From positions 757,626-821,625 of the forward strand of contig NZ_JAINFK010000001.1 in NCBI RefSeq assembly GCF_019966575.1: a stretch of 64,000 nt of DNA. Reading direction: 5' to 3'. The notes under the pieces are model-generated. The model did not search any database and was not told where the DNA came from. It worked only from the letters and a program-made list of their open reading frames with translations. The stretch comes from Oricola cellulosilytica (GTDB taxonomy: Bacteria > Pseudomonadota > Alphaproteobacteria > Rhizobiales > Rhizobiaceae). The first letter of the stretch is position 1; each line of letters opens with the position of its first letter. The position numbers were made by a program, and so were the translations under genes. Of the stretch, positions 1 to 8,627 are shown piece after piece.

Positions 1-819
1 GACGCGTTCATGGATACGGGTGAAGTCGACGAGAACGAACGCAAACTGATCGAATCGCAGGTCAAGCGCGACAACGACTCACCGTCGCTCGACAAGCTTC
101 TGACCGACGCCAGCCAGATGCTCTCCGGCCTTTCGCGCGGCGCGGGTCTGGTTCTGACCTCGAAGCGGGAAGGGGTGCTGAAACACATCGAGTTCATCCG
201 GCTGGAAGAAGGCAAGGCGCTCGCCGTGCTCGTCTGGGGCAATGGCGATGTCGAAAACCGGGTCGTCGACATACCCGCCGGGACGACGACGGCGCAATTG
301 TCGGAGGCGGCCAACTATCTCAATCATCACGCGCGCGACAAATCCCTCGGCGATGCGAAGCGCGTGATCGAGGAGCGCCGAGAGGCGCTGAAGACCGAGG
401 TCGATACCGTGAGCGCCGACCTGATCGAACGCGGCCTGGCGTTCTGGTCGGGCAGTGAAGCCGGCCAGCCGGCCCAACTGATCGTACGCGGCCGGTCGAA
501 CCTGATCGAACGCGCGCAGGATCAGGAGCAGATCGACCGCCTGAAGCTTCTTTTCGACGAACTGGAGCGCAAGGACGAGATCATCCGCATGCTCGACCTG
601 ACGGAATCGGGATCGGGGGTGCGCATCTTCATCGGTTCGGAGAACCGGTTGTTTTCGCTTTCCGGATCGTCGCTTGTGGTCGCGCCCTATCGCGACGCCA
701 ACCGGCATGTCGTCGGGGCGATCGGCATCATCGGACCGACACGGCTTAACTATGCGCGCATCGTTCCGGTGGTCGACTATACCGCCCAACTGATCGGCAA
801 GCTGATAGAGAAGAGCTAG
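1..819 (+). CDS. hrcA: HrcA heat-shock repressor, C-terminal part (5' end outside window)
   Basis: The frame is open from base 1, and 272 residues are visible. HrcA proteins are about 350 aa, so the N-terminal winged-helix DNA-binding domain is cut off by the window edge. The visible part matches the HrcA GAF-like/dimerisation region. It has a SRGAGLVL stretch near residue 45 and the C-terminal GAIGIIGPTRLNYARI signature, which is diagnostic for the family. HrcA represses chaperone genes by binding CIRCE operators; no CIRCE element is visible here. grpE follows 74 bp later on the same strand, the usual alphaproteobacterial pairing. Confidence 0.95.
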   Translation, partial: DAFMDTGEVDENERKLIESQVKRDNDSPSLDKLLTDASQMLSGLSRGAGLVLTSKREGVLKHIEFIRLEEGKALAVLVWGNGDVENRVVDIPAGTTTAQLSEAANYLNHHARDKSLGDAKRVIEERREALKTEVDTVSADLIERGLAFWSGSEAGQPAQLIVRGRSNLIERAQDQEQIDRLKLLFDELERKDEIIRMLDLTESGSGVRIFIGSENRLFSLSGSSLVVAPYRDANRHVVGAIGIIGPTRLNYARIVPVVDYTAQLIGKLIEKS

Positions 820-893
820 GGCACCCTTGATTTTTGGAGCTCAAACCTCGATATCGCGGCAACAAAACTCCCGATCGAAACGGAAGACCCGAG

Positions 894-1628
894 ATGGCTG
901 ACGACAAGAACGCGCCGGAAGAAAATGCGCGACCCAAGATCAATCCGAACGACCGCGAAGGTCTCAAGCGGGCCGCGGACGAACTCCTGAAGCAGGACCG
1001 CAAGGCCGGCCGGAAGTCGGCGTGGAGCGCCGAGACACCCGACGAGAGCGCCTACGAATATGACGATGTGGAGGGCGACGACGCCGAGACCATCGCCAAC
1101 GAGATCACCGAGCTCCAGGCCGAAAACAACGACATGAAGGATCGCCTGCTGCGGCTCGCGGCCGACATGGAAAATCTTCGCCGGCGCACCGAGCGCGAGG
1201 TCAAGGACGCGCGCGCGTTCGCGATCTCGGGCTTTGCCCGTGACATGCTGGCGGTCGCCGACAATCTGCGCCGCGCGATCGAGGCGGTCACCGCCGAGCA
1301 GCGTGAAACCGCCGACGATACGCTGAAAAACCTGATCGAGGGTGTCGAACTCACCGAAAAATCCATGCATTCGGCGATGGAGCGGCACGGCGTTAAAAAG
1401 CTGGAGCCGGAGAACCAGAAGTTCGACCCGAACTTCCATCAGGCGATGTTCGAGGTGCCGAACCCGGAAGTTCCCAACAACACCGTGGTCCAGGTGGTGC
1501 AGGCAGGTTACCGGATCGGCGACCGGGTGCTGCGCCCGGCCATGGTCGGGGTCGCCAAGGGCGGGCCCAAGCAGAACGCCGAGACCGAACCTGGCGCGCC
1601 CAATCCGCAGGCTGAGAAGGACGCCTGA
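894..1628 (+). CDS. grpE: GrpE nucleotide exchange factor of DnaK
   Basis: GrpE is the ADP/ATP exchange factor for the chaperone DnaK in the cytoplasm. The protein has 244 residues. It starts with an acidic, low-complexity tail (about residues 1-70), followed by a long coiled coil ([20 protein letters not shown], about 80-100) and the C-terminal beta domain, where [20 protein letters not shown] and [19 protein letters not shown] are strong family motifs. An in-frame upstream extension to base 834 exists. I chose ATG 894 because it gives the expected MADDKN-type N-terminus and lies behind a GGAAG-like ribosome site. Probably co-transcribed with hrcA. Confidence 0.96.
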   Translation: MADDKNAPEENARPKINPNDREGLKRAADELLKQDRKAGRKSAWSAETPDESAYEYDDVEGDDAETIANEITELQAENNDMKDRLLRLAADMENLRRRTEREVKDARAFAISGFARDMLAVADNLRRAIEAVTAEQRETADDTLKNLIEGVELTEKSMHSAMERHGVKKLEPENQKFDPNFHQAMFEVPNPEVPNNTVVQVVQAGYRIGDRVLRPAMVGVAKGGPKQNAETEPGAPNPQAEKDA

Positions 1629-1642
1629 CGGACGCTGTGTCC

Positions 1643-2641
1643 TCAGCCCCTGATCAGGCCGCCATCAATGGCGGCCTGGCGCAATGACACCTGCGGGCGC
1701 GGCCCGATCTGCTGGATGATGATCGCGGCGGCAAGCGAGCCGAGATTGGCGCAGTCCTCAAGGGAGCGCCCTGCGGTGTAGCCGTGCAGGAACCCTGCGG
1801 CGTAGAGATCGCCCGCGCCGGTCGTATCGACCAGGTCGTCGATCTCGTGTGCCGCGACACTCGCCGTCTCGCCCTTGCGCACGGCGATCGACCCCAGCTC
1901 CGAGCGTGTCACCACGCCGAGCGCGCAGTCCTCGCGGATCGCGGCGAGCGCTGTGTCGAAATCCGCCGTCTGATAAAGCGACTTCAGCTCGTCCTGATTG
2001 GCGAAGACGATATCGACGGTTCCCGAACGCATGAGGTCGAGAAACTCGTCGCGATAGCGATCCACACAGAACGGATCGGACAGCGTCATCGCCACTTCGC
2101 GGCCATGCGAGTGAGCGATTTCGGCGGACGCGCGAATCGCCTCCTTGGCGCGCGGCGGATCCCAGAGATAGCCCTCGAAATAGGTGACCTTCGAGGCGGC
2201 CACCTTGGCTTCCTCGACATCATCCGGGCCAAGCTCCACACACGCGCCGAGATAGGTGTTCATCGAACGCTCACCGTCCGGCGTGACGAAGATCATCGAG
2301 CGCGCGGTGGGCGGGTGACCGTTCAGCGGGCCGGTATCGAAGGCCACGCCCTGGGCGCGGATGTCGTGGCGGTAAATGCCTCCGAGATGATCCTGGCATA
2401 CCTTGCCGAAGAACGCGGCGCTTCCGCCAAGGCTGGCGATGCCCGCGGCGGTGTTTCCGGCGCTGCCGCCGGAGGTTTCGATCGCCGGGCCCATGCGCTC
2501 GTAAAGAAGCTCGGCACGCTCGGCGTCGATCAGGTTCATCGCGCCCTTGATGATGCCGTTCTCGTGCAGAAAATCGTCTTCGGCGCGCGCGATGATGTCG
2601 ACAATCGCGTTGCCGATACAAAGAACGTCAAATTCGGACAT
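1643..2641 (-). CDS. PfkB-family sugar/nucleoside kinase, probable adenosine kinase
   Basis: A 332-aa ribokinase-fold enzyme. The N-terminus carries the substrate-binding GNAIVDI motif, GGSAGNTAAGIASLGG near residue 57 is PfkB signature 1, and DTTGAGD at 272-278 is signature 2, with Asp278 the expected catalytic base. Alphaproteobacterial relatives of this type are commonly annotated as adenosine kinase (adenosine to AMP), which would fit purine salvage and clearing adenosine made by AhcY (ahcY is at 47213). Substrate cannot be proven from sequence. It ends 14 bp from the convergent grpE stop. The start is ATG 2641 behind a G-rich stretch that lies in a potential hairpin (2647-2671). Confidence 0.85.
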   Translation of the reverse strand: MSEFDVLCIGNAIVDIIARAEDDFLHENGIIKGAMNLIDAERAELLYERMGPAIETSGGSAGNTAAGIASLGGSAAFFGKVCQDHLGGIYRHDIRAQGVAFDTGPLNGHPPTARSMIFVTPDGERSMNTYLGACVELGPDDVEEAKVAASKVTYFEGYLWDPPRAKEAIRASAEIAHSHGREVAMTLSDPFCVDRYRDEFLDLMRSGTVDIVFANQDELKSLYQTADFDTALAAIREDCALGVVTRSELGSIAVRKGETASVAAHEIDDLVDTTGAGDLYAAGFLHGYTAGRSLEDCANLGSLAAAIIIQQIGPRPQVSLRQAAIDGGLIRG

Positions 2642-2643
2642 GA

Positions 2644-2673
2644 AACCCCCCGGGGATGCTGCTTCCGGGGGCG
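2644..2673 (-). promoter_or_regulatory. Leader hairpin covering the probable ribosome site of the PfkB kinase gene
   Basis: Seven-base arms at 2647-2653 and 2665-2671 (CCCCCGG / CCGGGGG on the plus strand) with an 11-nt loop. On the minus strand the second arm supplies the only purine-rich stretch before the kinase ATG, so the fold would mask the ribosome site. It could also just be the 3' side of an upstream element. No T-run follows, so it is not a normal terminator. Confidence 0.35.
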
Positions 2674-2759
2674 TTTAGCGGCTTGCACCGGGAATGAGAA
2701 GAGGCCGGCGCGATTTGCGGCATCTTGCCAACCGGCCTTTGCGTCGCCATGTGACGGGG

Positions 2760-3503
2760 ATGATCTTCTCTTCTGCTTCCAAGGCCCTTCGCGCACTCGC
2801 CGATCCCGCCATGCGGGGCGTCCTGTGGAAAACCCTCGGGCTGACCATCCTGGCGCTGATCGCGCTGTGGTTCGCAATTGCCTCGGGCGTCACCGAGCTT
2901 GCGCTGCCATGGGTCAGCGACATGGTGGCCTTCAACTATTCGCTGCCCGAATGGACCGGATGGATCTCGCTTTTCACGGCGATTGCCGCCGGAATCGCTC
3001 TGGCTGCGGGCCTCGCCTTCCTCATCGGGCCGGCAAGCGCGCTGATCGCCGGCCTGTTTCTCGACGACGCAGCCGAACATCTGGAGAAGGCGGAGTACCC
3101 GTCGGATCCGCCGGGCAAGGCGCTGCCGATCGTCGAAGGCGTTTGGCTTTCGGTCAAATTCGCCGGCGTGGTCGTTCTCGGCAACCTGCTTGCGCTTGCC
3201 CTGCTGCTGGTGCCGGGGATCAACCTGATCGCCTTCTTCGTGGTCAACGGCTACCTGCTCGGCCGCGAATATTTCGAATTCGCCGCCAGACGGTTCGGGA
3301 GCGAGGAGACCGTTCGTGCGCTGCGCTCGAAATACTCGGGCACAATCTTCGGCGCCGGCCTTGTTCTGGCCGCCTTCCTGGCTGTTCCCGTCGTCAACCT
3401 GCTGACGCCGCTGTTCGGCGCGGCGATGATGGTGCATCTGCACAAAGCGATCGCCGCCAAAGAAGCGGCGCGCACACGACGGTCCGAGAGGGTCGCGGCC
3501 TGA
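2760..3503 (+). CDS. EI24/CysZ-like polytopic membrane protein
   Basis: A 247-aa inner-membrane protein with about four to six hydrophobic segments, including LTILALIALWFAIASG, an alanine-rich helix near residue 75 and a LALALLLVPGINLIAFFVVNGYLLGREYFE region. The last one, with GREYFEFAA, is typical of the EI24/CysZ (PF07264) family. E. coli CysZ takes up sulfate, but many alphaproteobacterial members are uncharacterised and no cys genes are adjacent. ATG 2760 is used; an in-frame GTG lies at 2751 and the ribosome site is weak. Divergent from the PfkB kinase and convergent with the methyltransferase at 3532. Confidence 0.8.
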   Translation: MIFSSASKALRALADPAMRGVLWKTLGLTILALIALWFAIASGVTELALPWVSDMVAFNYSLPEWTGWISLFTAIAAGIALAAGLAFLIGPASALIAGLFLDDAAEHLEKAEYPSDPPGKALPIVEGVWLSVKFAGVVVLGNLLALALLLVPGINLIAFFVVNGYLLGREYFEFAARRFGSEETVRALRSKYSGTIFGAGLVLAAFLAVPVVNLLTPLFGAAMMVHLHKAIAAKEAARTRRSERVAA

Positions 3504-3531
3504 CCGAGTCGGCCATGACCTGCAACATCAT

Positions 3532-4269
3532 TTAAACGAGGCCGCCTAAAGGAATAATCTCTCTGGCCCCCGGTTTAAAAGGGTTGCCATTCCAGTCGCC
3601 CATCCATCTGTCTGCATGCAGACCGGCGGCGGAGATGGCGGCTGCCACATCCTCCTTCGGTGAAAACCGGATTTGCGACGATGCCCGCCATGATCGGCCG
3701 GACCGGACCGCCGTATACAACGTCAGATATGTCACGATCTGATTATCGGGATTGAATGCAGCGTCAATCAACCGTTCGACCGGTCCCAGCACCGGATGGT
3801 CGATCACAGTGCGCGTTTGTTCCGGCGTCCAGTTGCGCCACTCCTCAAATTCCGGGTTCCGACTGTCGAAGACGAATGTACCTTCGGGCTCCAGATGAGC
3901 CGCAATCGTTTTGCACACTGACGCCTGATCCTCCGGCTCCAGGAGGCACTGAAATGCATGCCCCGTCATGACAATCAGATCGAACCGCTCCGCGAGTCGC
4001 ACGCTGCGCGCATCCGCCTCGATCCACTGCACCCGATCGCTCCCTTGGCGACCTCTGGCCACATCAAGCATAGCCGCCGCCGGATCCACGCCGGTTGCCC
4101 GTCTGGTTCTGGAAAGCACGGTGGCAAGTTCGCCGGTCCCACACCCCAGATCGAGCACGGATGATGCGGTGCCCGCCAGTTTCAAGCAGAAGTCTTTATC
4201 CGAGTCCCAGCGATTGTCCTGGTCATAGAACTGAGCGAGTTCCGGGTCGCTGAAGAGCTTATCGGACAT
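3532..4269 (-). CDS. Class I SAM-dependent methyltransferase, substrate unknown
   Basis: A 245-aa Rossmann-fold methyltransferase. Motif I, VLDLGCGTGEL, sits near residue 38 and is followed by an acidic residue in GVDPAAAML (motif II). DLIVMTGHAFQCLL is the motif IV region and HLEPEGTFVFDSRNP a post-motif strand. The C-terminal beta-rich part (about 150-245) resembles small-molecule methyltransferases of the Methyltransf_25 type. ATG 4269 has a GGGATTGGG-like ribosome site; an in-frame TTG two codons upstream is possible. No neighbouring pathway gene suggests a substrate. Confidence 0.8.
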   Translation of the reverse strand: MSDKLFSDPELAQFYDQDNRWDSDKDFCLKLAGTASSVLDLGCGTGELATVLSRTRRATGVDPAAAMLDVARGRQGSDRVQWIEADARSVRLAERFDLIVMTGHAFQCLLEPEDQASVCKTIAAHLEPEGTFVFDSRNPEFEEWRNWTPEQTRTVIDHPVLGPVERLIDAAFNPDNQIVTYLTLYTAVRSGRSWRASSQIRFSPKEDVAAAISAAGLHADRWMGDWNGNPFKPGAREIIPLGGLV

Positions 4270-4317
4270 ACCCAATCCCGGTCTTATTCAAATTCTGCAC
4301 GCGCGAGGCAGGGCACA

Positions 4318-5073
4318 TCACCCGATCATCTGCGCCGGCAATTCGACCAGCGGCGCGGGAATGTCGGTGGTCTTTTCCTTCGACTTGCAGATATCCGCGA
4401 TCACGCACCGCTCGCATTCGGGCTTGCGCGCCTTGCAGACATAGCGGCCGTGCAGGATCAGCCAGTGATGGGCATGGTAGAGATATTCGCCGGGCACCAC
4501 CCGCATCAGGATATCCTCGACCTCGTCCGGGGTTTTGCCCGGCGCCAGACCGATGCGGTTGCCGATCCTGAAGATATGGGTGTCGACAGCCATGGTCGGC
4601 ACGCCGAAGGCCATGGACATGACGACATTGGCGGTCTTGCGGCCGACGCCCGGCAATGTCACCAGTTCCTCGCGGGTGCGCGGCACCTCGCCGCGAAAAT
4701 CATCCACCAGCTTTTGCGACAGGGCGATCACGTTCTTGGCCTTGTTGCGCCACAGGCCGATCGTACGGATGTACTCCCCGACCTTCTCCTCGCCGAGCGC
4801 CAGCATCTTCTCCGGCGTGTCGGCGATCTCGAACAGCGCCTTCGTCGCCCTGTTGACCCCGGCATCGGTCGCCTGGGCCGACAGCGCCACGGCGACGACC
4901 AGCGTGAACGGGTTCACATGGGCGAGCTCGCCCCTCGGCTCAGGCCGCTGGATCGAAAAACGCCGGAAGATCTCGTGGATCTCGGCGCGGCTGTAACGGG
5001 TGCGCGGAAGCGACTTGCGGCGGGATTTCGATTTCGGGGGAGTGGCTGCGCTTTCGGACTTTGGCTTTTGCAT
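4318..5073 (-). CDS. nth: Endonuclease III, DNA glycosylase/AP lyase
   Basis: A base-excision-repair enzyme removing oxidised pyrimidines. The helix-hairpin-helix LPGVGRKTA is at 140-148, Lys146 is the predicted Schiff-base nucleophile and Asp164 in AVDTH the catalytic acid. The C-terminal four-cysteine loop has the spacing C-X6-C-X2-C-X5-C (from CKARKPEC to ICKS) expected for the [4Fe-4S] cluster. The basic N-terminal tail of about 25 residues is longer than in E. coli. The start could instead be ATG 5097, eight codons upstream, which would overlap the divergent gene start at 5096. I prefer 5073, which has a G-rich stretch just upstream. Confidence 0.94.
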   Translation of the reverse strand: MQKPKSESAATPPKSKSRRKSLPRTRYSRAEIHEIFRRFSIQRPEPRGELAHVNPFTLVVAVALSAQATDAGVNRATKALFEIADTPEKMLALGEEKVGEYIRTIGLWRNKAKNVIALSQKLVDDFRGEVPRTREELVTLPGVGRKTANVVMSMAFGVPTMAVDTHIFRIGNRIGLAPGKTPDEVEDILMRVVPGEYLYHAHHWLILHGRYVCKARKPECERCVIADICKSKEKTTDIPAPLVELPAQMIG

Positions 5074-5095
5074 CCCTCCCCTATATTCTGTGCCC

Positions 5096-5590
5096 ATGAG
5101 CGAAACAACGCAAACGGCACGGGGTGAAGAGCGCCCTGTCTTCTCGGCGCTGCTAACGCCGCATCGCTCGCTTTCCAGGAACGGCTTCGTCCTCCTGATG
5201 ATCTTGAGCTGCGGCGTTCTCTTCGTTCAGGGATTTTTCTTTTTCATCACCGGCGCATGGCCCGTGGCGACGTTTCTGGGACTCGATCTGGTTGCGCTCT
5301 TTCTCGCCTTCCAACTGAACTACCGCGCCGCCCGGGCCCGCGAGGAGGTGCGGGTTTCTCGCACCGAGCTGCTGATTCGCAAGGTGACGCCCGGCGGACG
5401 GGCAACCGACCATCTCTACAATCCGTTCTGGGCGCGGTTCCAGGTGGACCGGCACCGGGAAATCGGGATCACGGGGATGCAGGTGACCGGTGAGGGCAGA
5501 TCGACCAGCGTCGGGCATTTCCTCAATCCAGACGATCGCGAAAGTTTCGCGACGGCGTTTTCGCACGCGCTGGCGACGGCGCGGCGCTAG
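5096..5590 (+). CDS. DUF2244 family membrane protein
   Basis: A 164-aa protein with two closely spaced transmembrane helices (about residues 35-55 and 60-80: ILSCGVLFVQGFFFFITGAW and FLGLDLVALFLAFQLNY). A soluble C-terminal domain follows with ELLIRKVTPGG, a W-containing stretch and VGHFLNPDDRESFATAF. This is the DUF2244 pattern, widespread in alphaproteobacteria and without an assigned function. In this family it often sits near nth or cytochrome oxidase genes; here it is divergent from nth. The ATG is close to the in-frame upstream ATG of nth on the opposite strand, so the two promoters must overlap. Confidence 0.85.
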   Translation: MSETTQTARGEERPVFSALLTPHRSLSRNGFVLLMILSCGVLFVQGFFFFITGAWPVATFLGLDLVALFLAFQLNYRAARAREEVRVSRTELLIRKVTPGGRATDHLYNPFWARFQVDRHREIGITGMQVTGEGRSTSVGHFLNPDDRESFATAFSHALATARR

Positions 5591-5656
5591 ACCAGCAAGA
5601 TTCGGGTGGCGCGCGCCACCCGACCATGGTCAATTCTCCTTTCAGAGGACACCGTC

Positions 5657-6544
5657 ATGACCATCGCAACGCAGCCGCACACCATCCTTCTCGATGAAGC
5701 CAAGCCCGGCCATGAATATGACGTCGTGCGCCGGGTGATCGAGGACATCAGCGAGAACTACCGCGATCAGCCGTCGCTCGAGGAACTTGCGGCCAATGCC
5801 GGCATGTCGCCGACCGCGCTGCAAAAACTGTTCACGCGCTGGGCCGGGCTGTCGCCGAAGGGATTCTTGCAGGCGGTGACGCTCGATCACGCGCGGCGGC
5901 TGCTCGCCAGCGACCTGCCGCTGCTCGAGACGGCCTACGAGGTCGGGTATTCCGGTCCCGGGCGGCTGCACGATCTGTTCGTCACGCACGAGGCGATGTC
6001 GCCCGGCGAGTTCAAGGCGCGCGGCGGCGGCCTTTCCATGCGATACGGGTTCCATATCTGCCCGTTCGGGCTGGCGCTTGTGATGGTCACCGATCGCGGG
6101 CTGGCGGGTCTGGCGTTCTGCGACCCCGGCTCGGAGCGCGAGGCGCTGGCCGACATGCAAGGCCGCTGGCCGAACGCGCATCATTTCGAGGACATGGGCG
6201 CGACGGCGCCATACGCGGCGCGGATCTTCGACCCCGCGAACTGGCGCTCCGACCAGCCGCTTCGCGTCGTGCTGATCGGAACCGATTTCCAGGTCAGCGT
6301 CTGGAACGCGCTTCTGAAGATTCCGATGGGGAAGGCCGTTGCCTATTCCGACATCGCATCGGACATCGGCAGGCCGAAGGCCTCGCGCGCCGTTGGCGCG
6401 GCGGTCGGCGCCAACCCGGTCTCCTTCGTGGTGCCGTGCCACCGGGCGGTGGGAAAATCCGGCGCACTGACCGGCTATCACTGGGGCCTGACGCGCAAGC
6501 GCGCCATTCTCGGCTGGGAAGCCGGGCAGCTGGCGACGCGCTGA
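5657..6544 (+). CDS. AraC-type HTH / methylated-DNA-[protein]-cysteine methyltransferase (Ada-like, no N-Ada domain)
   Basis: A 295-aa fusion. An AraC-type helix-turn-helix domain (about 23-122, with LEELAANAGMSPTALQKLF and AYEVGYSGPGRLHDLF) is followed by an RNase-H-like ribonuclease domain and the MGMT catalytic domain with PCHRAVG. Cys261 is the suicide acceptor that takes the alkyl group from O6-alkylguanine. E. coli Ada has an N-terminal zinc domain whose Cys38 takes methyl groups from phosphotriesters and switches on transcription. That domain is absent here, so any autoregulation must work another way. Start ATG 5657 has AGAGGA eight bases upstream. Confidence 0.92.
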   Translation: MTIATQPHTILLDEAKPGHEYDVVRRVIEDISENYRDQPSLEELAANAGMSPTALQKLFTRWAGLSPKGFLQAVTLDHARRLLASDLPLLETAYEVGYSGPGRLHDLFVTHEAMSPGEFKARGGGLSMRYGFHICPFGLALVMVTDRGLAGLAFCDPGSEREALADMQGRWPNAHHFEDMGATAPYAARIFDPANWRSDQPLRVVLIGTDFQVSVWNALLKIPMGKAVAYSDIASDIGRPKASRAVGAAVGANPVSFVVPCHRAVGKSGALTGYHWGLTRKRAILGWEAGQLATR

Positions 6545-6630
6545 TACTCCGCTACCTCGCACATCATGAGCACTTCGAACGCAAGCGCGAAGCCGCCAGG
6601 CTGATCGGCTCCAATGCGACATCCGCCCAA

Positions 6631-7116
6631 TCAGCGATCTCCATCAGCGGGGTGCCGCGAACCAGAACCCAGCCTGAAGTGGAAGAGCGGCAGCACCCTT
6701 CCGCTTGTCCCTGATCGTTCCTTTCCCACCTGTACCGCCCCCATGCGCTCGTAAAAGCGGCCGGCATTCGGATCGGCGAGAATGGTCAGTCGTTTTCCGC
6801 CACGTGTCCGCGCAAGTTCGGCCAGCGCCTGAAACAGCAGCCGGCCGACGCCCTTGCCCATGAAGGGCGGATCGACGAAAAAGACCGAAACGTCGAATTC
6901 GCCGCCACCTTCGTCGGTGATCCCCGCGACCCCGGCCAGCAGCCGTTCGCTCTCGGCGACAAGGATCAGCCCGGCTTCGATCCATTCGGGCCGGACGGTC
7001 AAATCCGGCATTGCTCTTGCGATGAAATCCGCATCATAGCCCCAATGGACCTTCGAACGCACGCAGAGCGCCGTCAGCGCATCACCTTCGTCCCGTCGGG
7101 CCGGACGGATAATCAC
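6631..7116 (-). CDS. GNAT-family N-acetyltransferase
   Basis: A 161-aa GNAT-fold protein. MIIRPARRDEGDAL is the typical first strand-helix, FDVSVFFVDPPFMGKGVGRLLFQAL holds the acetyl-CoA pyrophosphate loop (GKGVGR), and GGKRLTILADPNAGRFYERMGA is the usual C-terminal half with the conserved FYERMGA. The acceptor is unknown. The start is a GTG codon with a weak ribosome site. It is the last gene of the mgsA-to-gpmA minus-strand run, 18 bp after gpmA, so probably co-transcribed. Confidence 0.82.
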   Translation of the reverse strand: MIIRPARRDEGDALTALCVRSKVHWGYDADFIARAMPDLTVRPEWIEAGLILVAESERLLAGVAGITDEGGGEFDVSVFFVDPPFMGKGVGRLLFQALAELARTRGGKRLTILADPNAGRFYERMGAVQVGKERSGTSGRVLPLFHFRLGSGSRHPADGDR

Positions 7117-7134
7117 CTCAGCCAGAACAAACCT

Positions 7135-7776
7135 TCAGTGCGCGCCGGACATGTCGCCGAGGACTTCCTTGGATGCGACGGTGGAGTCCGGGTTGAGCTT
7201 GTAGACCATCGGCACGCCGGTCGCGAGGTTGAGGCCGGTCACCTCCTGCGTGCTCAGCCGGTCCAGGATCATGACCATGGCGCGCAGCGAATTGCCGTGC
7301 GCGGCGACGAGAACCTTCTGGCCGCGAAGAACGCGCGGCAGGATGTCGGTCATGTAATAGGGCCAGACCCGGGCGCCGGTGTCCTTCAGGCTCTCGCCAT
7401 CGTCGCCGGGCGGCGGCACATCGTAGGAGCGGCGCCAGATGTGGACCTGCTCCTCGCCCCATTTGGCGCGGGCGTCATCCTTGTTGAGGCCGGCCAGATC
7501 GCCATAGTTGCGCTCGTTCAGCGCCTGGTCGTGTATGGTCTCGAGATCGGACTGGCCGATGCCGTCGAGAATGATCTGGCAGGTCTTCTCGGCGCGCACC
7601 AGCACCGAGGTAAACGCGATATCGAATTTGATGCCGTAGTCCTTCAGCGCTTTCGCGCCGGTTTCGGCCTCCTCAATGCCGAGCTCGGTAAGATCCGGAT
7701 CCTTCCAGCCGGTGAACAGGTTCTTCTTGTTCCATTCGCTTTGTCCGTGGCGGACCAGAACCATGGTTCCTGACAT
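7135..7776 (-). CDS. gpmA: 2,3-bisphosphoglycerate-dependent phosphoglycerate mutase
   Basis: Interconverts 3- and 2-phosphoglycerate in glycolysis/gluconeogenesis. [10 protein letters not shown] holds the phosphohistidine (His10), [11 protein letters not shown] the active-site Glu, and [11 protein letters not shown] the second His. At 213 residues it is shorter than the 250-aa E. coli enzyme, as in other rhizobial GpmA proteins. A GGGAG ribosome site precedes the ATG. It lies 24 bp downstream of dapB in a run that also has glk, so lower and upper glycolytic steps share an operon. Confidence 0.96.
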   Translation of the reverse strand: MSGTMVLVRHGQSEWNKKNLFTGWKDPDLTELGIEEAETGAKALKDYGIKFDIAFTSVLVRAEKTCQIILDGIGQSDLETIHDQALNERNYGDLAGLNKDDARAKWGEEQVHIWRRSYDVPPPGDDGESLKDTGARVWPYYMTDILPRVLRGQKVLVAAHGNSLRAMVMILDRLSTQEVTGLNLATGVPMVYKLNPDSTVASKEVLGDMSGAH

Positions 7777-7800
7777 GAAAAGCTCCCTGCGTTGTTGGGT

Positions 7801-8622
7801 CTATGGCGTGGTTTCGAGACCAAGCACGTGGCGCATCGAATAGAGGCCGGGTTGGCGGCCATGCGCCCACAGCGCGGCTTTCACCGCACCCCGGGCGAAG
7901 ATCATCCGATCCTCGGCGTGGTGCGCCAGAGTGACCCGCTCGCCCGGTCCCGCCATGATGACGGAGTGGTCGCCCACGACCGATCCGCCCCGCAACGTGG
8001 CGAATCCGATCGCCGAGGGATCGCGCGGGCCGGTATGGCCGTCGCGCACACGCACCGATTTTTCCTCGAGCGGGACCGACCGCCCCCTGGCAGCGGCCTC
8101 GCCCAGAAGCAGGGCCGTGCCGGATGGCGCGTCGACCTTGTGGCGGTGGTGCATTTCAAGCACCTCGATGTCCCAGTCGGCGGCATCGAGCGCGCGGGCC
8201 GCCTGTTCGACGAGTTCGGCGAGCAAGATGACGCCCATGCTCATGTTGCCGGATTTGACGATCGCGGTCTTCTGCGCGGCCTCGCCGATCGCCGCCTCGT
8301 CGTCGGCCGACAGACCGGTCGTGCCGATCACATGCACAATCCCGTTCGCAGCCGTGTATTCGGCGACCGCCAGCGTTGCGGACGGCGCGGTAAAGTCGAG
8401 CACGGCTTCGGCATTCGCGAAGGCCGCATCCATGGCGTCGGTCACCTTGACGCCGCTTTCCTCCAGACCAGCGAGAATGCCGCAATCGGCTCCGATCTGC
8501 GGCGAGCCTTCGCGTTCAAGCGCTCCCGACAACTCCGCATCGGCGCTTTCGCCGATCGCCCGGATGAGATTTCTGCCCATCCGGCCGCCCGCGCCCATGA
8601 CGGCGATCCGTGTTCTTGCCAT
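7801..8622 (-). CDS. dapB: 4-hydroxy-tetrahydrodipicolinate reductase
   Basis: The second committed step of lysine and meso-diaminopimelate synthesis, reducing HTPA with NAD(P)H. GAGGRMGR (10-17) is the dinucleotide-binding loop, IGTTGLS the hinge region and [15 protein letters not shown] the family signature that carries the catalytic His and Lys. The length (273 aa) is normal. Five bases separate it from the upstream ABC transporter stop, so they are surely co-transcribed. Confidence 0.97.
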   Translation of the reverse strand: MARTRIAVMGAGGRMGRNLIRAIGESADAELSGALEREGSPQIGADCGILAGLEESGVKVTDAMDAAFANAEAVLDFTAPSATLAVAEYTAANGIVHVIGTTGLSADDEAAIGEAAQKTAIVKSGNMSMGVILLAELVEQAARALDAADWDIEVLEMHHRHKVDAPSGTALLLGEAAARGRSVPLEEKSVRVRDGHTGPRDPSAIGFATLRGGSVVGDHSVIMAGPGERVTLAHHAEDRMIFARGAVKAALWAHGRQPGLYSMRHVLGLETTP

Positions 8623-8627
8623 CGTCT

